Source: Dongshaea marina (GTDB lineage: Bacteria > Pseudomonadota > Gammaproteobacteria > Enterobacterales > Aeromonadaceae). From it: 64,000 nucleotides of DNA. Location of the stretch: contig NZ_CP028897.1 in assembly GCF_003072645.1 (NCBI RefSeq), positions 3,485,658 through 3,549,657 of the forward strand, read 5' to 3'. The notes beneath the pieces were generated by a model. That model worked only from the letters and a program-made list of their open reading frames with translations. It was not told the origin of the DNA and ran no database searches. Shown piece after piece: positions 26,511 to 37,968 of this stretch. Position numbers and translations under genes: made by a program. Numbering within the stretch: position 1 is the stretch's first letter; each line of letters starts with the position of its first letter.

Positions 26511-26648
26511 TTATGCGGCTTCCTGCTGTGGCTGCGGCCAATTAAGCTCCGCCTCCTGCTCTTTTTTCCCGGACTCCTTTTGGGCCTTTATCTGCTGAGA
26601 GTAGTTGAAATACGACATCTCATAGTCATCGTGAAATACTGTGCTCAT
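26511..26648 (-). CDS. Possible 45-aa small acidic/glutamine-rich protein
   Basis: Minus-strand ORF opening MSTVFHDDYEMSYFNYSQQ and ending QQEAA, highly charged and soluble-looking. AAGG lies about 6 nt before the ATG, a good spacing. A weak stem (AGCCC...GGGCT, with a bulge) at 26469-26490 lies beyond its stop. Function unknown. Confidence 0.5.
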   Translation of the reverse strand: MSTVFHDDYEMSYFNYSQQIKAQKESGKKEQEAELNWPQPQQEAA

Positions 26649-26831
26649 GGTTACCTTCGTCAATCAGTTTGGATTATCGGTTTTGCTTCTTTAAGGCGGG
26701 ATCGCCCCCCTTACAAATCAGGGCGACATGTTAGTCACTACTCACTGACAAAGATATCGGGCAAATGGCTTATATTCTGAGATTGATGTCAGAGAGGAGC
26801 CCCCCCTGTCTGGCAGGCGTTGAGAGGGAGT

Positions 26832-28040
26832 TCAGGAAAAAGGTTGATAACTTGCCATACCGGGAGCCTGGCTAGGATCTGAGGCCACAAACTTAAGCAT
26901 TCCCATCAACACAGTACCTATGACCATGATCCCACCGGCCAGATAAAGCCCATCCCGGTAAGGTAGTTGATAGCTGGTCATGGCCGCAATCCCCAATGGA
27001 GCCAGGATCTGTGCTATGCCATAGCTGATCGTCATCTTGCCCATCATTTTTCCCGGATTCTCGGGATAGAACTGACCCACCATGGTGAGAACCAGGCTCA
27101 CTATCCCCATGAAGGTGTTGCCAAACAATACAGCACTCACCAGTACGCTTAATACACCTGAGTCCATCACCGGAAGCAGGATCCCAAGGCACTGCAGCAA
27201 AAAAGCCCAGATCAAGGCGTTAAGCTGACCATAGCGCCTGGCAGCCCTGTCCCACATCATACAAGCCGGGGCTGCTGAAAGCCCAATCAGGATAAAGACG
27301 AGGTTGCCCTGCCCCCCCATTCCTGGAAGCTGATTGATAATAGCCACAATAAAGGTAGCACTCACTACATATCCCACACCGGCACAGAAATACCCCATCA
27401 TTAAGACTTGTATAAAACGTTGGCCTGGCCTGCTCGTCGATATTGGTGCTTTTAGGGGCCGATTAACTTGCTCCACAGGTTTTGGCAGCCAGGCCAGGGC
27501 GGGATAAAGCAGGATGCAACCCAAAAGTGAGTAGCCATACCATAATTGCTGCCAGTTGAGTTGACGGCGGGCCAGCTCAACCACAACGGCTGCCAGAACG
27601 ATTCCAAGGCCAATCCCACTAAAATGCACGCCAAGCTCTTTACCTTTTTGATGGCTGACCAGCCAGTTGAGCACTAGCCCTGAGCCCATCAGCATCCCGG
27701 CGGCGCTCCCCACCCCGGATAAGAATCGCACAATAGACCATAGCCAAAGATCAGTGGTCATCGCCATGGCTGCCGTCGACAGCAAAGCCAGTAAAACTCC
27801 CCAACGATACAGGGTATCTTTAAGACGAAGGGTTTTCACACTCGCTGTAATAAGGGTTCCAACCAGATACCCTACGTAGTTGACACTTGCCAGCCAGGCA
27901 CCTGCGCTCTGGCCCAGTCCAGCCTGATGCTGCATCACAGACAGCATGGGGGTATAGGAGAAACGGGCAATCCCTATGCTCAAAATCAACGAGCAGATCC
28001 CGGCTGCCACCACTTTCATTTTTTGGATATCTCTCACCAC
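26832..28040 (-). CDS. MFS transporter, YbfB/YjiJ family
   Basis: 402 aa, twelve predicted hydrophobic helices. The opening AAGICSLILSIGIARFSYTPMLSVM (split by a loop) and WLASVNYVGYLVGTL are typical of YbfB/YjiJ-type MFS proteins, whose substrates are unknown. The GTG at 28040 is preceded by AGGGGGAAAA, a very strong ribosome binding site, so it is preferred over the ATG at 28019. It is divergent from a LysR gene that is probably its regulator. Confidence 0.85.
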   Translation of the reverse strand: MVRDIQKMKVVAAGICSLILSIGIARFSYTPMLSVMQHQAGLGQSAGAWLASVNYVGYLVGTLITASVKTLRLKDTLYRWGVLLALLSTAAMAMTTDLWLWSIVRFLSGVGSAAGMLMGSGLVLNWLVSHQKGKELGVHFSGIGLGIVLAAVVVELARRQLNWQQLWYGYSLLGCILLYPALAWLPKPVEQVNRPLKAPISTSRPGQRFIQVLMMGYFCAGVGYVVSATFIVAIINQLPGMGGQGNLVFILIGLSAAPACMMWDRAARRYGQLNALIWAFLLQCLGILLPVMDSGVLSVLVSAVLFGNTFMGIVSLVLTMVGQFYPENPGKMMGKMTISYGIAQILAPLGIAAMTSYQLPYRDGLYLAGGIMVIGTVLMGMLKFVASDPSQAPGMASYQPFS

Positions 28041-28140
28041 TTTTCCCCCTGAATAACCATGAGATCTGCACTATAAAGAAGTTGTTGCATCAAAAATAAT
28101 GAATTATTCTGATCAGACTGTTCTTTTTTAGAGATTTGTT

Positions 28141-28995
28141 ATGGAGCTCCAGGCACTACATACCTTCAAAACCGTAGCCCAAGAGGGAGGGATCCTCGCT
28201 GCCTCCCGAAAGCTCAATACGGTCCAGTCCAATGTCACCGCCAGGATCAAGCGACTTGAGTCTGAATTAGAAGTTCAGCTGTTTCACCGTCAGGGGCGTG
28301 GGATCACCCTTTCAGCTGCTGGCCGACTGCTGCTGGAGTACAGCGAGAAAATGCTGGGCCTTGAGCGACAGCTGGTTTCTGCGGTACGCCAGACCGGAGA
28401 AAGTTATGGTGAACTGCGCCTTGGAGTAATGGAGTCGTTTGCCGGCACCTATCTTCCAAGCGTGTTAAAGGAGTTCCAACCTAAACATCCGGGGCTAAAC
28501 CTTAAGATCGATAGCGCGACCAGCGGTGAACTCCTGAGGCTGCTCATCTCCCACCAGCTGGATCTCGTGTTTGTCGCAGGACCAATCGATCACCCGGATC
28601 TCATCTCACAAACCCTCATCGATGAAAGATTAGCCCTGGTCCACAAAAGAGGGGAATCCTGGAAAAAACTACCCTTCATTTTGTTTCGTGAAGGCTGTGC
28701 TTACCGGGAGCGAGCCCTGGAGTGGCGAAGAGAAAATGGTGATCCAACGCCTGAGATCATGGAGCTTGGAACCCTGGATGGAATTTTAGGCTGCGTCGCC
28801 GTCGGGCTGGGCTGCACCCTGCTGCCCATGAGCGTAGTCAAAGCCTCTAAATTCTCCGGGGAGCTTGAGATCATCGAAGTGGAGGATCACATAGCCAACA
28901 CACCGACCGTGATGGTCCGGCACCGCGATGCTCTCCCCCTTACGGCCTTTGAAAACCTCAGAGAATCAGTACTCCATATCTCAGAGCAGTGTTAG
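28141..28995 (+). CDS. LysR-family transcriptional regulator
   Basis: 284 aa. The canonical winged helix-turn-helix opens MELQALHTFKTVAQEGGILAASRKLN, then VQSNVTARIKRLESELEVQLFHR and GRGITLSAAG, followed by an effector domain (LRLGVMESFAGTYLP; VGLGCTLLP near 225). It is divergent from the MFS transporter with a 100-bp gap. This is the usual arrangement for a regulator that controls both genes and senses the transporter's substrate (inference). Confidence 0.9.
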   Translation: MELQALHTFKTVAQEGGILAASRKLNTVQSNVTARIKRLESELEVQLFHRQGRGITLSAAGRLLLEYSEKMLGLERQLVSAVRQTGESYGELRLGVMESFAGTYLPSVLKEFQPKHPGLNLKIDSATSGELLRLLISHQLDLVFVAGPIDHPDLISQTLIDERLALVHKRGESWKKLPFILFREGCAYRERALEWRRENGDPTPEIMELGTLDGILGCVAVGLGCTLLPMSVVKASKFSGELEIIEVEDHIANTPTVMVRHRDALPLTAFENLRESVLHISEQC

Positions 28996-29059
28996 AGCGT
29001 TTTTCGGATACACCGGTTCATCTCATGAAAGCGGCTTTAATTTTGATCGCTGACTCGCA

Positions 29060-29105
29060 AGACACATCCATGTTGCTCTACTGCAGCATCCTTGCTGCAG
29101 AAGGT
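29060..29105 (-). repeat. Tandem GGA-loop hairpins
   Basis: On the minus strand CTGCAGCA-AGGA-TGCTGCAG has a perfect 8-bp stem, and directly beside it lies ACATGGATGT. The pair shares its apex sequences with the 8.4-10 kb repeats. Confidence 0.5.
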
Positions 29106-29247
29106 CAGCTTAACAAAGCCCAAAGCAGCACTTGAGTGAATAACTACCCGGATTAAACCAAAAATGCTCTAGATTCAGGGCTGTCAGGACTGAGCTCCCG
29201 CTCCGATCCCGATACCCCAGAACAATCAACAAATAGAATCGCTGCCA

Positions 29248-30153
29248 TCAAAACCATAGATTCACAGTAAGTCCACTGATGATAGCAATAGAGACAACGA
29301 CCAAAATAAATGTGAGCACCAGGGGATAACGAAACAAGCTCTTTAGCAGCACAATCTCCGGTACACTGATCCCTGAGCTCCCGATGATAAAAGACATTGC
29401 AACTCCTGAGCTCATCCCCATCTTGAGGAAGACTGAGATAAGCGGGAATAAAGTACTCACACGAATATATAGGGGAGCTCCCACTACAGATGCAAGTATG
29501 ATGGTGTACCAGTGATCATGACCTAATGTTTGGACTATAAAATCTTTAGGAACAAAGGCTTGCATTAGTGTCGCCAGACCAACGCCCAATAAGAGATAGG
29601 GGATAAAAGACACAAAGCTACGATACGATCCTGCAATAAATTCGATACAGTGATCACCTATCGACTGGCTTCTGATCCGTGACAGCCCCTGTTTCCCAGC
29701 TCTGCAACCCGTTATAGCCTCCCCTGATGGCTCTGAAGTGATGACAAATCGCGAAAAGTGAAACTTCTCTAACAGCCATGAAAAAAGGACAGCCAATATC
29801 ACAGCCAGTAAGGTATAGGCCACAGCAACCTTTAAGCCAAGGGAGGCTGTAATCAGGGTAAAAATTAATGGGTTGACCAGGGGTGAAACAAATAAAAAAG
29901 CCATTGAAGGCCCAAATCCCGCCTGAGCTCTAAGCAGCTCCCTGAGGATCGGTATTGTCGTCACACTACAGAAGGGAGTCAGGCTCCCAAAAGCGATGCC
30001 CGCCACATAACCTCCCTTACTTGAGAAAAAAGTTCGAAGTTTATGGGCAGGTAAGGCCAGCTTAATGACCTGGAGGAATACACTAACCAGCGCCAGTACA
30101 ACTCCAATTTCAACCGTGATGTTAATTGCAAAGTGAATAACAGAACTCCACAT
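29248..30153 (-). CDS. ArsP-like permease (DUF318 family)
   Basis: 301 aa with two bundles of hydrophobic helices separated by a polar loop at about residues 155-175. SLTPFCSVTTIPIL (with the conserved Cys) and SPLVNPLIFTL in the first half, mirrored by VVGAPLYIR and GSSGISVPEIVLL in the second, are the family's repeated halves. Characterised members export trivalent organoarsenicals; others are only called permeases, so the substrate is open. AGGAG lies 5 nt before the ATG. It is divergent from a LysR gene. Confidence 0.8.
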   Translation of the reverse strand: MWSSVIHFAINITVEIGVVLALVSVFLQVIKLALPAHKLRTFFSSKGGYVAGIAFGSLTPFCSVTTIPILRELLRAQAGFGPSMAFLFVSPLVNPLIFTLITASLGLKVAVAYTLLAVILAVLFSWLLEKFHFSRFVITSEPSGEAITGCRAGKQGLSRIRSQSIGDHCIEFIAGSYRSFVSFIPYLLLGVGLATLMQAFVPKDFIVQTLGHDHWYTIILASVVGAPLYIRVSTLFPLISVFLKMGMSSGVAMSFIIGSSGISVPEIVLLKSLFRYPLVLTFILVVVSIAIISGLTVNLWF

Positions 30154-30273
30154 AGCTACTCCTAAGATAAACAGATCTGATACATCAAGAAAATCAATTT
30201 AGGAGTAGTTTATTTCTCTTATGTGTTCTATAAAGGCAATAAACACAAAACATTGTTGTATTAAAGAAACAAT

Positions 30274-31148
30274 ATGTTTGAAAAGCTGATCACATTTGCC
30301 ACAGTTAGCGAAGAGCTGAGCCTCACTCAGGCGGCTGAAAAGTTAGGGATATCAAAAGCCCAGGTGAGCCGTCGGCTTGCAGAACTTGAAAAAGAGCTTG
30401 GTTGCCAACTGCTCAATCGATCGACTAGAAAGGTGAAACTCACAGATGCCGGGAAACGGCTGCTGCCTGAAGTTCAGGGCCTTTACCTCCAGTATCTGAA
30501 GGTTGTTAGCCAAGCCTGCCAACTCAATGATGAAGTATCCGGTCGATTCACCATCACCTACCCCAGTTCTATTGCCACATCACTGTGTAGTCAGGCCATC
30601 ACAAGAATCATGAAAACCTATCCGAAGCTTAAGCTTGAACTGAGGATTACCAGTAAAGTATTAGATCTGATTGATGAGGGTGTCGATCTGGCGATACGCA
30701 CTCACCAGATTCACAATGAGCGCTACATTGGAAAAAAAGTCAGAGAGGTCAAAGAGATCCTATGTTGCCATCCAAGCTTCACCCGGGAGTTAGCCCCCTG
30801 CGCACTCCAGATAAACTGGGAGCTCGAAATATTCTTTACAATCCAGAGAGCCAATCATCTCCAATCTCTCTTTACCATAATGATCAGTGCTATGAGCTTG
30901 AAAAAAAGAACTCTCAGGCTATCAATCAAACACTCGTCATCTATGATCTGCTCCGACAAGGAGCTGGAATAGGACTACTCCCGGACTATATGGCTGAACC
31001 CTCTATCGCCAACGGAGAACTAATTCAAATCTGCCCGGGTTGGCATACCCCTGGCTGGCCGATCTGTTTGGTGTACCCCTACCAAAATCCCACTCCTGCG
31101 AAGTTAAAGGCTGTTCTGGATATCTTGCTGGAATCGATCCAGAGGTAG
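30274..31148 (+). pseudogene. LysR-family regulator, split by a -1 frameshift
   Basis: The N-terminal part (frame from 30274) has an intact HTH, MFEKLITFATVSEELSLTQ, SKAQVSRRLAELEKELG and RSTRKVKLTDAG, and most of the effector domain, up to CCHPSFTRELAP. The C-terminal part lies in the -1 frame (LRTPDKLGARNILYN ... QGAGIGLLPDYMA) and ends at 31148. The switch occurs at the five-C run 30794-30798; one more C restores a ~291-aa protein. Either a recent mutation or a sequencing error. It is divergent from the ArsP-like permease, its probable target. Confidence 0.8.
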
Positions 31149-31172
31149 ATGTCCCAGCTGAGAGAAACGCTG

Positions 31173-31781
31173 TCATTGCTCATCTGGAGTAACTTTGGGC
31201 TGGCGGGCTGCAATCCGCTCAATAAAGGTATCAAAGGCCTTCAGGAGTGGACTGGCATCCAGCTGTTCAACCTGGGTCAGGGCTAAGTAAACCGCCTCCA
31301 GGGTCGAAAGCTGTCCGGGCTTATGAGCTTTGCGAACTCTGTATCCCGGCAGCTCAAGCTCGGTTGAATCAAGATCCAGATGCAATCGCGGAAGGCTTGC
31401 CACCAGAGGGTTAAGGTGCATCAACTTGCGGGTCTTGCGCCAGGTGCCATCCAATACTATCAGTCGATATTCCTGTGGCTCAACCTGCCGGGGTGTCAGC
31501 TTGCTCGCGTCACCGGCCGGATCCGGGTAGAGCAGGATGGGCTGTTTGCCATCCGCAAACAGGGCCTTTTGCAGCTCAGAAGATTCAAACTCCTCACCAA
31601 CCAGTAACCGGTTATGTTGCAGGCTCTGGGTAAGAAGTGGCAGGGTGCCCTTGCTGTGACCCTGTTCATCGGGGTGCTGAATAAATAGCACTTCAAGCTG
31701 GTGTTCAACCATCGAGATCAGATCACACAGGCAGCTGGATAGGGGGCGCTGGCAGATCTCACAGGTGGCTCGTTTAGACAT
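31173..31781 (-). CDS. tapT: DTW-domain tRNA-uridine aminocarboxypropyltransferase
   Basis: 202 aa from the ATG at 31781 (MSKRATCEICQRP); a TTG at 31808 in frame has no ribosome binding site. Near the N-terminus a C-x2-C-x6-C-x-C cluster (CEICQRPLSSCLC) probably binds zinc. The DTW signature reads VLDGTWRKTRK, and PGYRVRKAHKPGQLSTLEA follows as in YfiP/TapT. TapT makes acp3U47 in tRNA from S-adenosylmethionine. The protein is shorter than E. coli TapT (232 aa), so the symbol is by resemblance. Confidence 0.8.
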   Translation of the reverse strand: MSKRATCEICQRPLSSCLCDLISMVEHQLEVLFIQHPDEQGHSKGTLPLLTQSLQHNRLLVGEEFESSELQKALFADGKQPILLYPDPAGDASKLTPRQVEPQEYRLIVLDGTWRKTRKLMHLNPLVASLPRLHLDLDSTELELPGYRVRKAHKPGQLSTLEAVYLALTQVEQLDASPLLKAFDTFIERIAARQPKVTPDEQ

Positions 31782-31892
31782 TCGCAGAAAGTATCGTTGG
31801 ATTGACAATAATCAGGGACTTAATCATCGAATGGGTATCTGAAGAAGGCCTGCCGTGGAGCTGTCGAAGCATTCCGACAGCTCATAAGGAAA

Positions 31893-32639
31893 TCAGTAGC
31901 GCACTGAGTCGTGGTACTGCTCCAGGATCCCCTTGATCCGCTCCATGGTCTCCTTGGGCGGTGGCGCGACACCTTCGAGTCCGTACTCTTCGCCCATCGC
32001 AATCCACTTGTGTTTGCCCAACTCGTGGTAAGGCAGAAGTTCGACCTTCTCGACACAGCCCTTAAGCTCGTCACGGATGAACTGCCCCAGCAGATGCGCT
32101 CCCTCGTCATCGTCCGTCCAGCCTGGAACAACCACATAGCGTAGCCAGATTTTTTTCTGCTTCTTCGCCAGGTAACGGCCAAACTCCAGCGCATATTTAT
32201 TGCTGACGTGGGTCAGGGGAATGTGGATCTCATCTTTCATATGCTTGATATCAAGCAGCACCAGGTCTGTCACATCCAGCAGTTCGTCCAACTGCTCATC
32301 ATAGCGATGGACAAACCCATTGGTGTCCAGGCAGGTGTGAACCCCTTCGGCCTGGCAAGCCTTAAATAGCTCAGTTGCAAACTCTTGCTGCAACATCACT
32401 TCGCCACCGGAGGCGGTCACTCCCCCACCGGATGCATTCATGAAGTTACGATAGGTGAGCAGATCTTCCATGAGCTCAGGGACGGTCACTTCCTTGCCGC
32501 CCTTCAAATCCCAGGTATCCCGGTTATGGCAGTACAGGCAGCGCATCTGGCACCCCTGCATAAACACAATGAATCGAATACCGGGACCATCGACGGTTCC
32601 ACAAGATTCAACCGAGTGAATGCGACCTTTAATCGACAT
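31893..32639 (-). CDS. pflA: Pyruvate formate-lyase activating enzyme
   Basis: 248 aa radical-SAM enzyme that installs the glycyl radical on PflB. The [4Fe-4S] cysteines are Cys30, Cys34 and Cys37 in [13 protein letters not shown], as in E. coli. [17 protein letters not shown] is the SAM-binding GGE region, and [14 protein letters not shown] and [10 protein letters not shown] follow. It lies downstream of pflB on the same strand, separated by a terminator, so it is probably expressed by read-through plus its own promoter, as in E. coli. Confidence 0.97.
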   Translation of the reverse strand: MSIKGRIHSVESCGTVDGPGIRFIVFMQGCQMRCLYCHNRDTWDLKGGKEVTVPELMEDLLTYRNFMNASGGGVTASGGEVMLQQEFATELFKACQAEGVHTCLDTNGFVHRYDEQLDELLDVTDLVLLDIKHMKDEIHIPLTHVSNKYALEFGRYLAKKQKKIWLRYVVVPGWTDDDEGAHLLGQFIRDELKGCVEKVELLPYHELGKHKWIAMGEEYGLEGVAPPPKETMERIKGILEQYHDSVRY

Positions 32640-32718
32640 AGATCTCTCCTGAGGGACTTTGCCTCAATGTCGTTAGCAATCTAGTTATCTTAACCTAAGC
32701 AGCCTTCAATCTCTCCAT

Positions 32719-32747
32719 GAAAAAACAGCTTCCCTAAGGAAGCTGTT
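32719..32747 (-). terminator. Intrinsic terminator of pflB, before pflA
   Basis: AACAGCTTCC/GGAAGCTGTT perfect 10-bp arms with a 4-nt loop. On the minus strand they are followed by TTTTTT. It lies 27 bp past the pflB stop and would lower expression of pflA relative to pflB. Confidence 0.9.
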
Positions 32748-32773
32748 ATCAAGTATAGATCAGGCAACAAGTA

Positions 32774-35059
<2,286 letters not shown>

Positions 35060-35937
35060 TGCTAGTACCTCATTCGGTCTATTTAAATCGGCGCTATCAG
35101 AAACAGTGGCAAGAGACTCCCCGGATTGGCCGGAGTACCCCTATCGCTCACATCCCCGATAGTCACCGGGATCAGATTTTCGGGATAACATCGAGCACCA
35201 CCAGACCGACAAACTCCGAAAGCAGGCGATCAGTCACCAGCGAGGTTTCGTGTAAATCCAGGCATCGATTGCCGTACTCGACGAAACCACAACGCCAGTC
35301 GTGATGCTGTACTCAACACCGGTAGCGATAAACACAACCACCGGCAAAATCAAAATCTTACCTATGATATCGACCTTCCAATGAAAGGCCTCTGGCTCAG
35401 AGCCCGGCATCCTACCGGCTACAGGCTCGTGATATCACGGCTACAAAATAGTGCCGATATCTCCATATTTCAGAGTTCTGCACCCACTCCCAAACAAAAC
35501 GGGAGTCTGTTGAGGCGGTAATTTTACTACAGAAAAAACCACAAAAATAGTCTGGTTAGTGACAAAATTTGCTCACTTGACTCTACTCCTGAAACTTTAC
35601 AACATTTTTAAAGCAAGAGAGCACACCGCGGACTCATTTGTGAACAATCAGAGAACACCTCAACAGCTGTTTGTAACTCACCGAACCGAGTTTCCTCATG
35701 CCCGATTACCATTCTTCTCCCTTAAACAAGCTCTGTCATCTTCAGTTCGGAAGTCTCAAAATCAATCTTCCTCCAGAGCCCGGAAGCCACAGCAAGGTGC
35801 CATCATTCAAAATTAAAATCCAGCATGGAAGTGATGAATAATTAAAAGGGGTGATGATGGCTACGCTATTTAAAAAAAATAGCAGAAAACATTTAACACA
35901 ACAGAATAAGTATAGTTACAAACTTGTCGATAAGATG
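35060..35937. other. Long non-coding region upstream of pflB
   Basis: Nearly 880 bp between pflB and yfbV. Short open frames lack ribosome binding sites and family resemblance. It probably serves as the pflB regulatory region; E. coli focA-pfl likewise has several promoters and FNR/ArcA/IHF sites. No specific site is claimed. Confidence 0.5.
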
Positions 35938-35973
35938 AATGACCCAGCAAATTAATTAAGATGCCGGGTCATT
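35938..35973 (-). terminator. Hairpin after yfbV
   Basis: AATGACCC/GGGTCATT arms extended by GCA/TGC, directly after the yfbV stop. The T tract on the minus strand is weak. Confidence 0.5.
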
Positions 35974-35977
35974 CGGA

Positions 35978-36421
35978 TTAAGGTTTTGGAAATATGGAAT
36001 AGTCGAGGGACTGGTAGGCTTTACCCAAAGCCTCGGCCAGATCTAAATAACGAGGGTGTGGTGCGGTATGGACCTTGTCACAGCCACTTTTGATCAGCTT
36101 GTCACAAATCTCCCGGTACCAAAGGCCCAGAGCTGGCGGCAGGCGAGTCTGAGATCGCTTCCCCAACCAATACAGTCCCTGCAGGGGTAAGCTAATGGCA
36201 AACAGAACCGTTGCAACCACGCTCGGCCATAGCGCAGGGGGGCCCATCAGGTGTTGTAGCATCAGAGCCAGCACCACAATAAGCGGAACCACTTTGCACC
36301 CAAAACGGACCGCCATGATGACTTTCGGCTCAGGAAACAGCACCGCCAGTTCTGACTGCGGTGGCCAGCTTTGGCTGTAGTGCTGACCTAACTGGATGGT
36401 TTCTCTAAATAATTTCATCAT
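35978..36421 (-). CDS. yfbV: YfbV, DUF412 inner-membrane protein
   Basis: 147 aa with two hydrophobic helices (VVPLIVVLALMLQHLMG and WPSVVATVLFAISLPLQGLYWL). The motif RSQTRLPPALGLWYREICDKL and the C-terminal DLAEALGKAYQSLD are typical of DUF412/YfbV. E. coli YfbV is linked to chromosome insulation/MatP action, but its molecular role is uncertain. It is divergent from ackA, exactly as in E. coli, which supports the assignment. Confidence 0.9.
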   Translation of the reverse strand: MMKLFRETIQLGQHYSQSWPPQSELAVLFPEPKVIMAVRFGCKVVPLIVVLALMLQHLMGPPALWPSVVATVLFAISLPLQGLYWLGKRSQTRLPPALGLWYREICDKLIKSGCDKVHTAPHPRYLDLAEALGKAYQSLDYSIFPKP

Positions 36422-36702
36422 GAAGTTAAATTCCCATCGCCCATCATCTGTGGGCTATAACCGATAGCTTATTGGATCTGTGCAGATAAATCCTCATCTT
36501 TTCTTTTCATCGGCCCTCAAGCGAGTTATGCTTGCGCCTATCTTCAGTATCGGCATCCTATCAGATGTCGTTAGTCTCAGATCGCAATTGTCCTGATCTC
36601 GATTATAACCGACCGTCACCTGTCTGGTTACAAATGAGAAGGCCAAGCTGCGTCCTGAGACATCGCGTGTAGTTCTCGCAAAAATTCACATAGGATTTAC
36701 TC

Positions 36703-37902
36703 ATGAGTAGTAAGCTGGTTCTAGTTCTTAACTGCGGCAGCTCTTCGCTGAAATTCGCAATTATTGACGCTTCTAATGGCGATGAAAAACTTTCTGGTCT
36801 GGCCGAGTGTTTTGGTCTGGCCGATGCCCGCATCAAGTGGAAACTTGACGGGGAGAAAGGAAATGCAGAGCTGGGTAATGGTGCAGCGCACAACGAAGCT
36901 CTGGACTTCATCATCAACACCATCCTGCCTCAAAAGCCTGAATTGGCTGAAGGTCTGATCGCCATCGGCCACCGCGTCGTTCACGGCGGTGAAAAGTTCA
37001 CCAAGTCTGTGGTTATTACTGATGAAGTGCTCAAGGGCATCGAAGAGTGCGCCTCTCTGGCTCCTCTGCACAACCCTGCACACGTGATCGGTATCGAAGC
37101 GGCAATCAAGTCATTCGCTAACCTGCCTCAGGTTGCGGTATTTGACACCGCCTTCCACCAGACCATGCCAGAGCAAGCGTTTATGTACGCTATCCCTGCA
37201 GAGCTGTACCGTGAGCACGGTATCCGCCGCTATGGTATGCACGGTACTTCTCACCTGTTCATTGCTCAGGAAGCAGCAGAGCGCCTGAACAAGCCTGTTT
37301 CAGAGACCAACATCATCTCTTGTCACCTGGGTAACGGCGCATCTGTCTGTGCCATCAAGGATGGCCAGTCTGTTGATACCTCTATGGGTCTGACTCCTCT
37401 GGAAGGCCTGGTGATGGGTACCCGTAGCGGTGACCTGGACCCTGCGATCATCTTCTACCTGACCAACACCCTGGGTTATACCCTGGAAGATGTCAACAGC
37501 ATGCTGCACAAGAAGTCTGGCCTGCTGGGTCTGTCTGAACTGACCAATGACTGTCGTGGCATCGAAGAGGGCTACGCTGAAGGTCACAAGGGCGCAACTC
37601 TGGCACTGGAAGTTTTCTGCTACCGCCTGGCTAAATATGTTGCTTCCTACAGCGTGCCTCTGGGTCGCCTGGATGCAATCGTCTTCACCGGTGGTATTGG
37701 TGAAAACTCTAACCTGATCCGCCAGAAGGTTCTTGAGCACCTGGCTATCTTCGGCTTCAAGGTCGATGATGAAAAGAACGCCGCTGCCCGCTTCGGTAAC
37801 GAAGGTGTGATCACTGCTGACAACAGCCCTGTTGCCATGGTGATCCCAACCAACGAAGAGTGGGTCATTGCCAGCGACGCAATGAAGCTGACTCAAGCTT
37901 AA
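36703..37902 (+). CDS. ackA: Acetate kinase
   Basis: 399 aa (E. coli 400). It makes acetate and ATP from acetyl phosphate and ADP. Family marks: [14 protein letters not shown] at the N-terminus (phosphate loop), [29 protein letters not shown] and FTGGIGENS. The Shine-Dalgarno is AGGA 7 nt before the ATG. Codon bias is strong. It is followed by pta with a 66-bp gap containing a hairpin, so the two form the ackA-pta overflow/anaerobic ATP pathway. Confidence 0.98.
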   Translation: MSSKLVLVLNCGSSSLKFAIIDASNGDEKLSGLAECFGLADARIKWKLDGEKGNAELGNGAAHNEALDFIINTILPQKPELAEGLIAIGHRVVHGGEKFTKSVVITDEVLKGIEECASLAPLHNPAHVIGIEAAIKSFANLPQVAVFDTAFHQTMPEQAFMYAIPAELYREHGIRRYGMHGTSHLFIAQEAAERLNKPVSETNIISCHLGNGASVCAIKDGQSVDTSMGLTPLEGLVMGTRSGDLDPAIIFYLTNTLGYTLEDVNSMLHKKSGLLGLSELTNDCRGIEEGYAEGHKGATLALEVFCYRLAKYVASYSVPLGRLDAIVFTGGIGENSNLIRQKVLEHLAIFGFKVDDEKNAAARFGNEGVITADNSPVAMVIPTNEEWVIASDAMKLTQA

Positions 37903-37907
37903 TCTAT

Positions 37908-37936
37908 CAACAAGAGCCGCCTGGCGGCTCTTGTTG
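37908..37936 (+). terminator. Hairpin between ackA and pta
   Basis: CAACAAGAGCCGC pairs perfectly over 13 bp with its complement around a 3-nt loop. The following CTTCTGTCTTTT is only weakly T-rich. It may partly terminate ackA transcripts or stabilise their 3' end. Confidence 0.55.
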
Positions 37937-37968
37937 CTTCTGTCTTTTACCAAACAAGGAAAAAGCAA

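Noticed and set aside
30794-30798. Programmed -1 frameshifting in the LysR gene
   Set aside because: No X-XXY-YYZ slippery heptamer or downstream pseudoknot is evident. The same C-run defect recurs in unrelated genes, which favours a sequence error.
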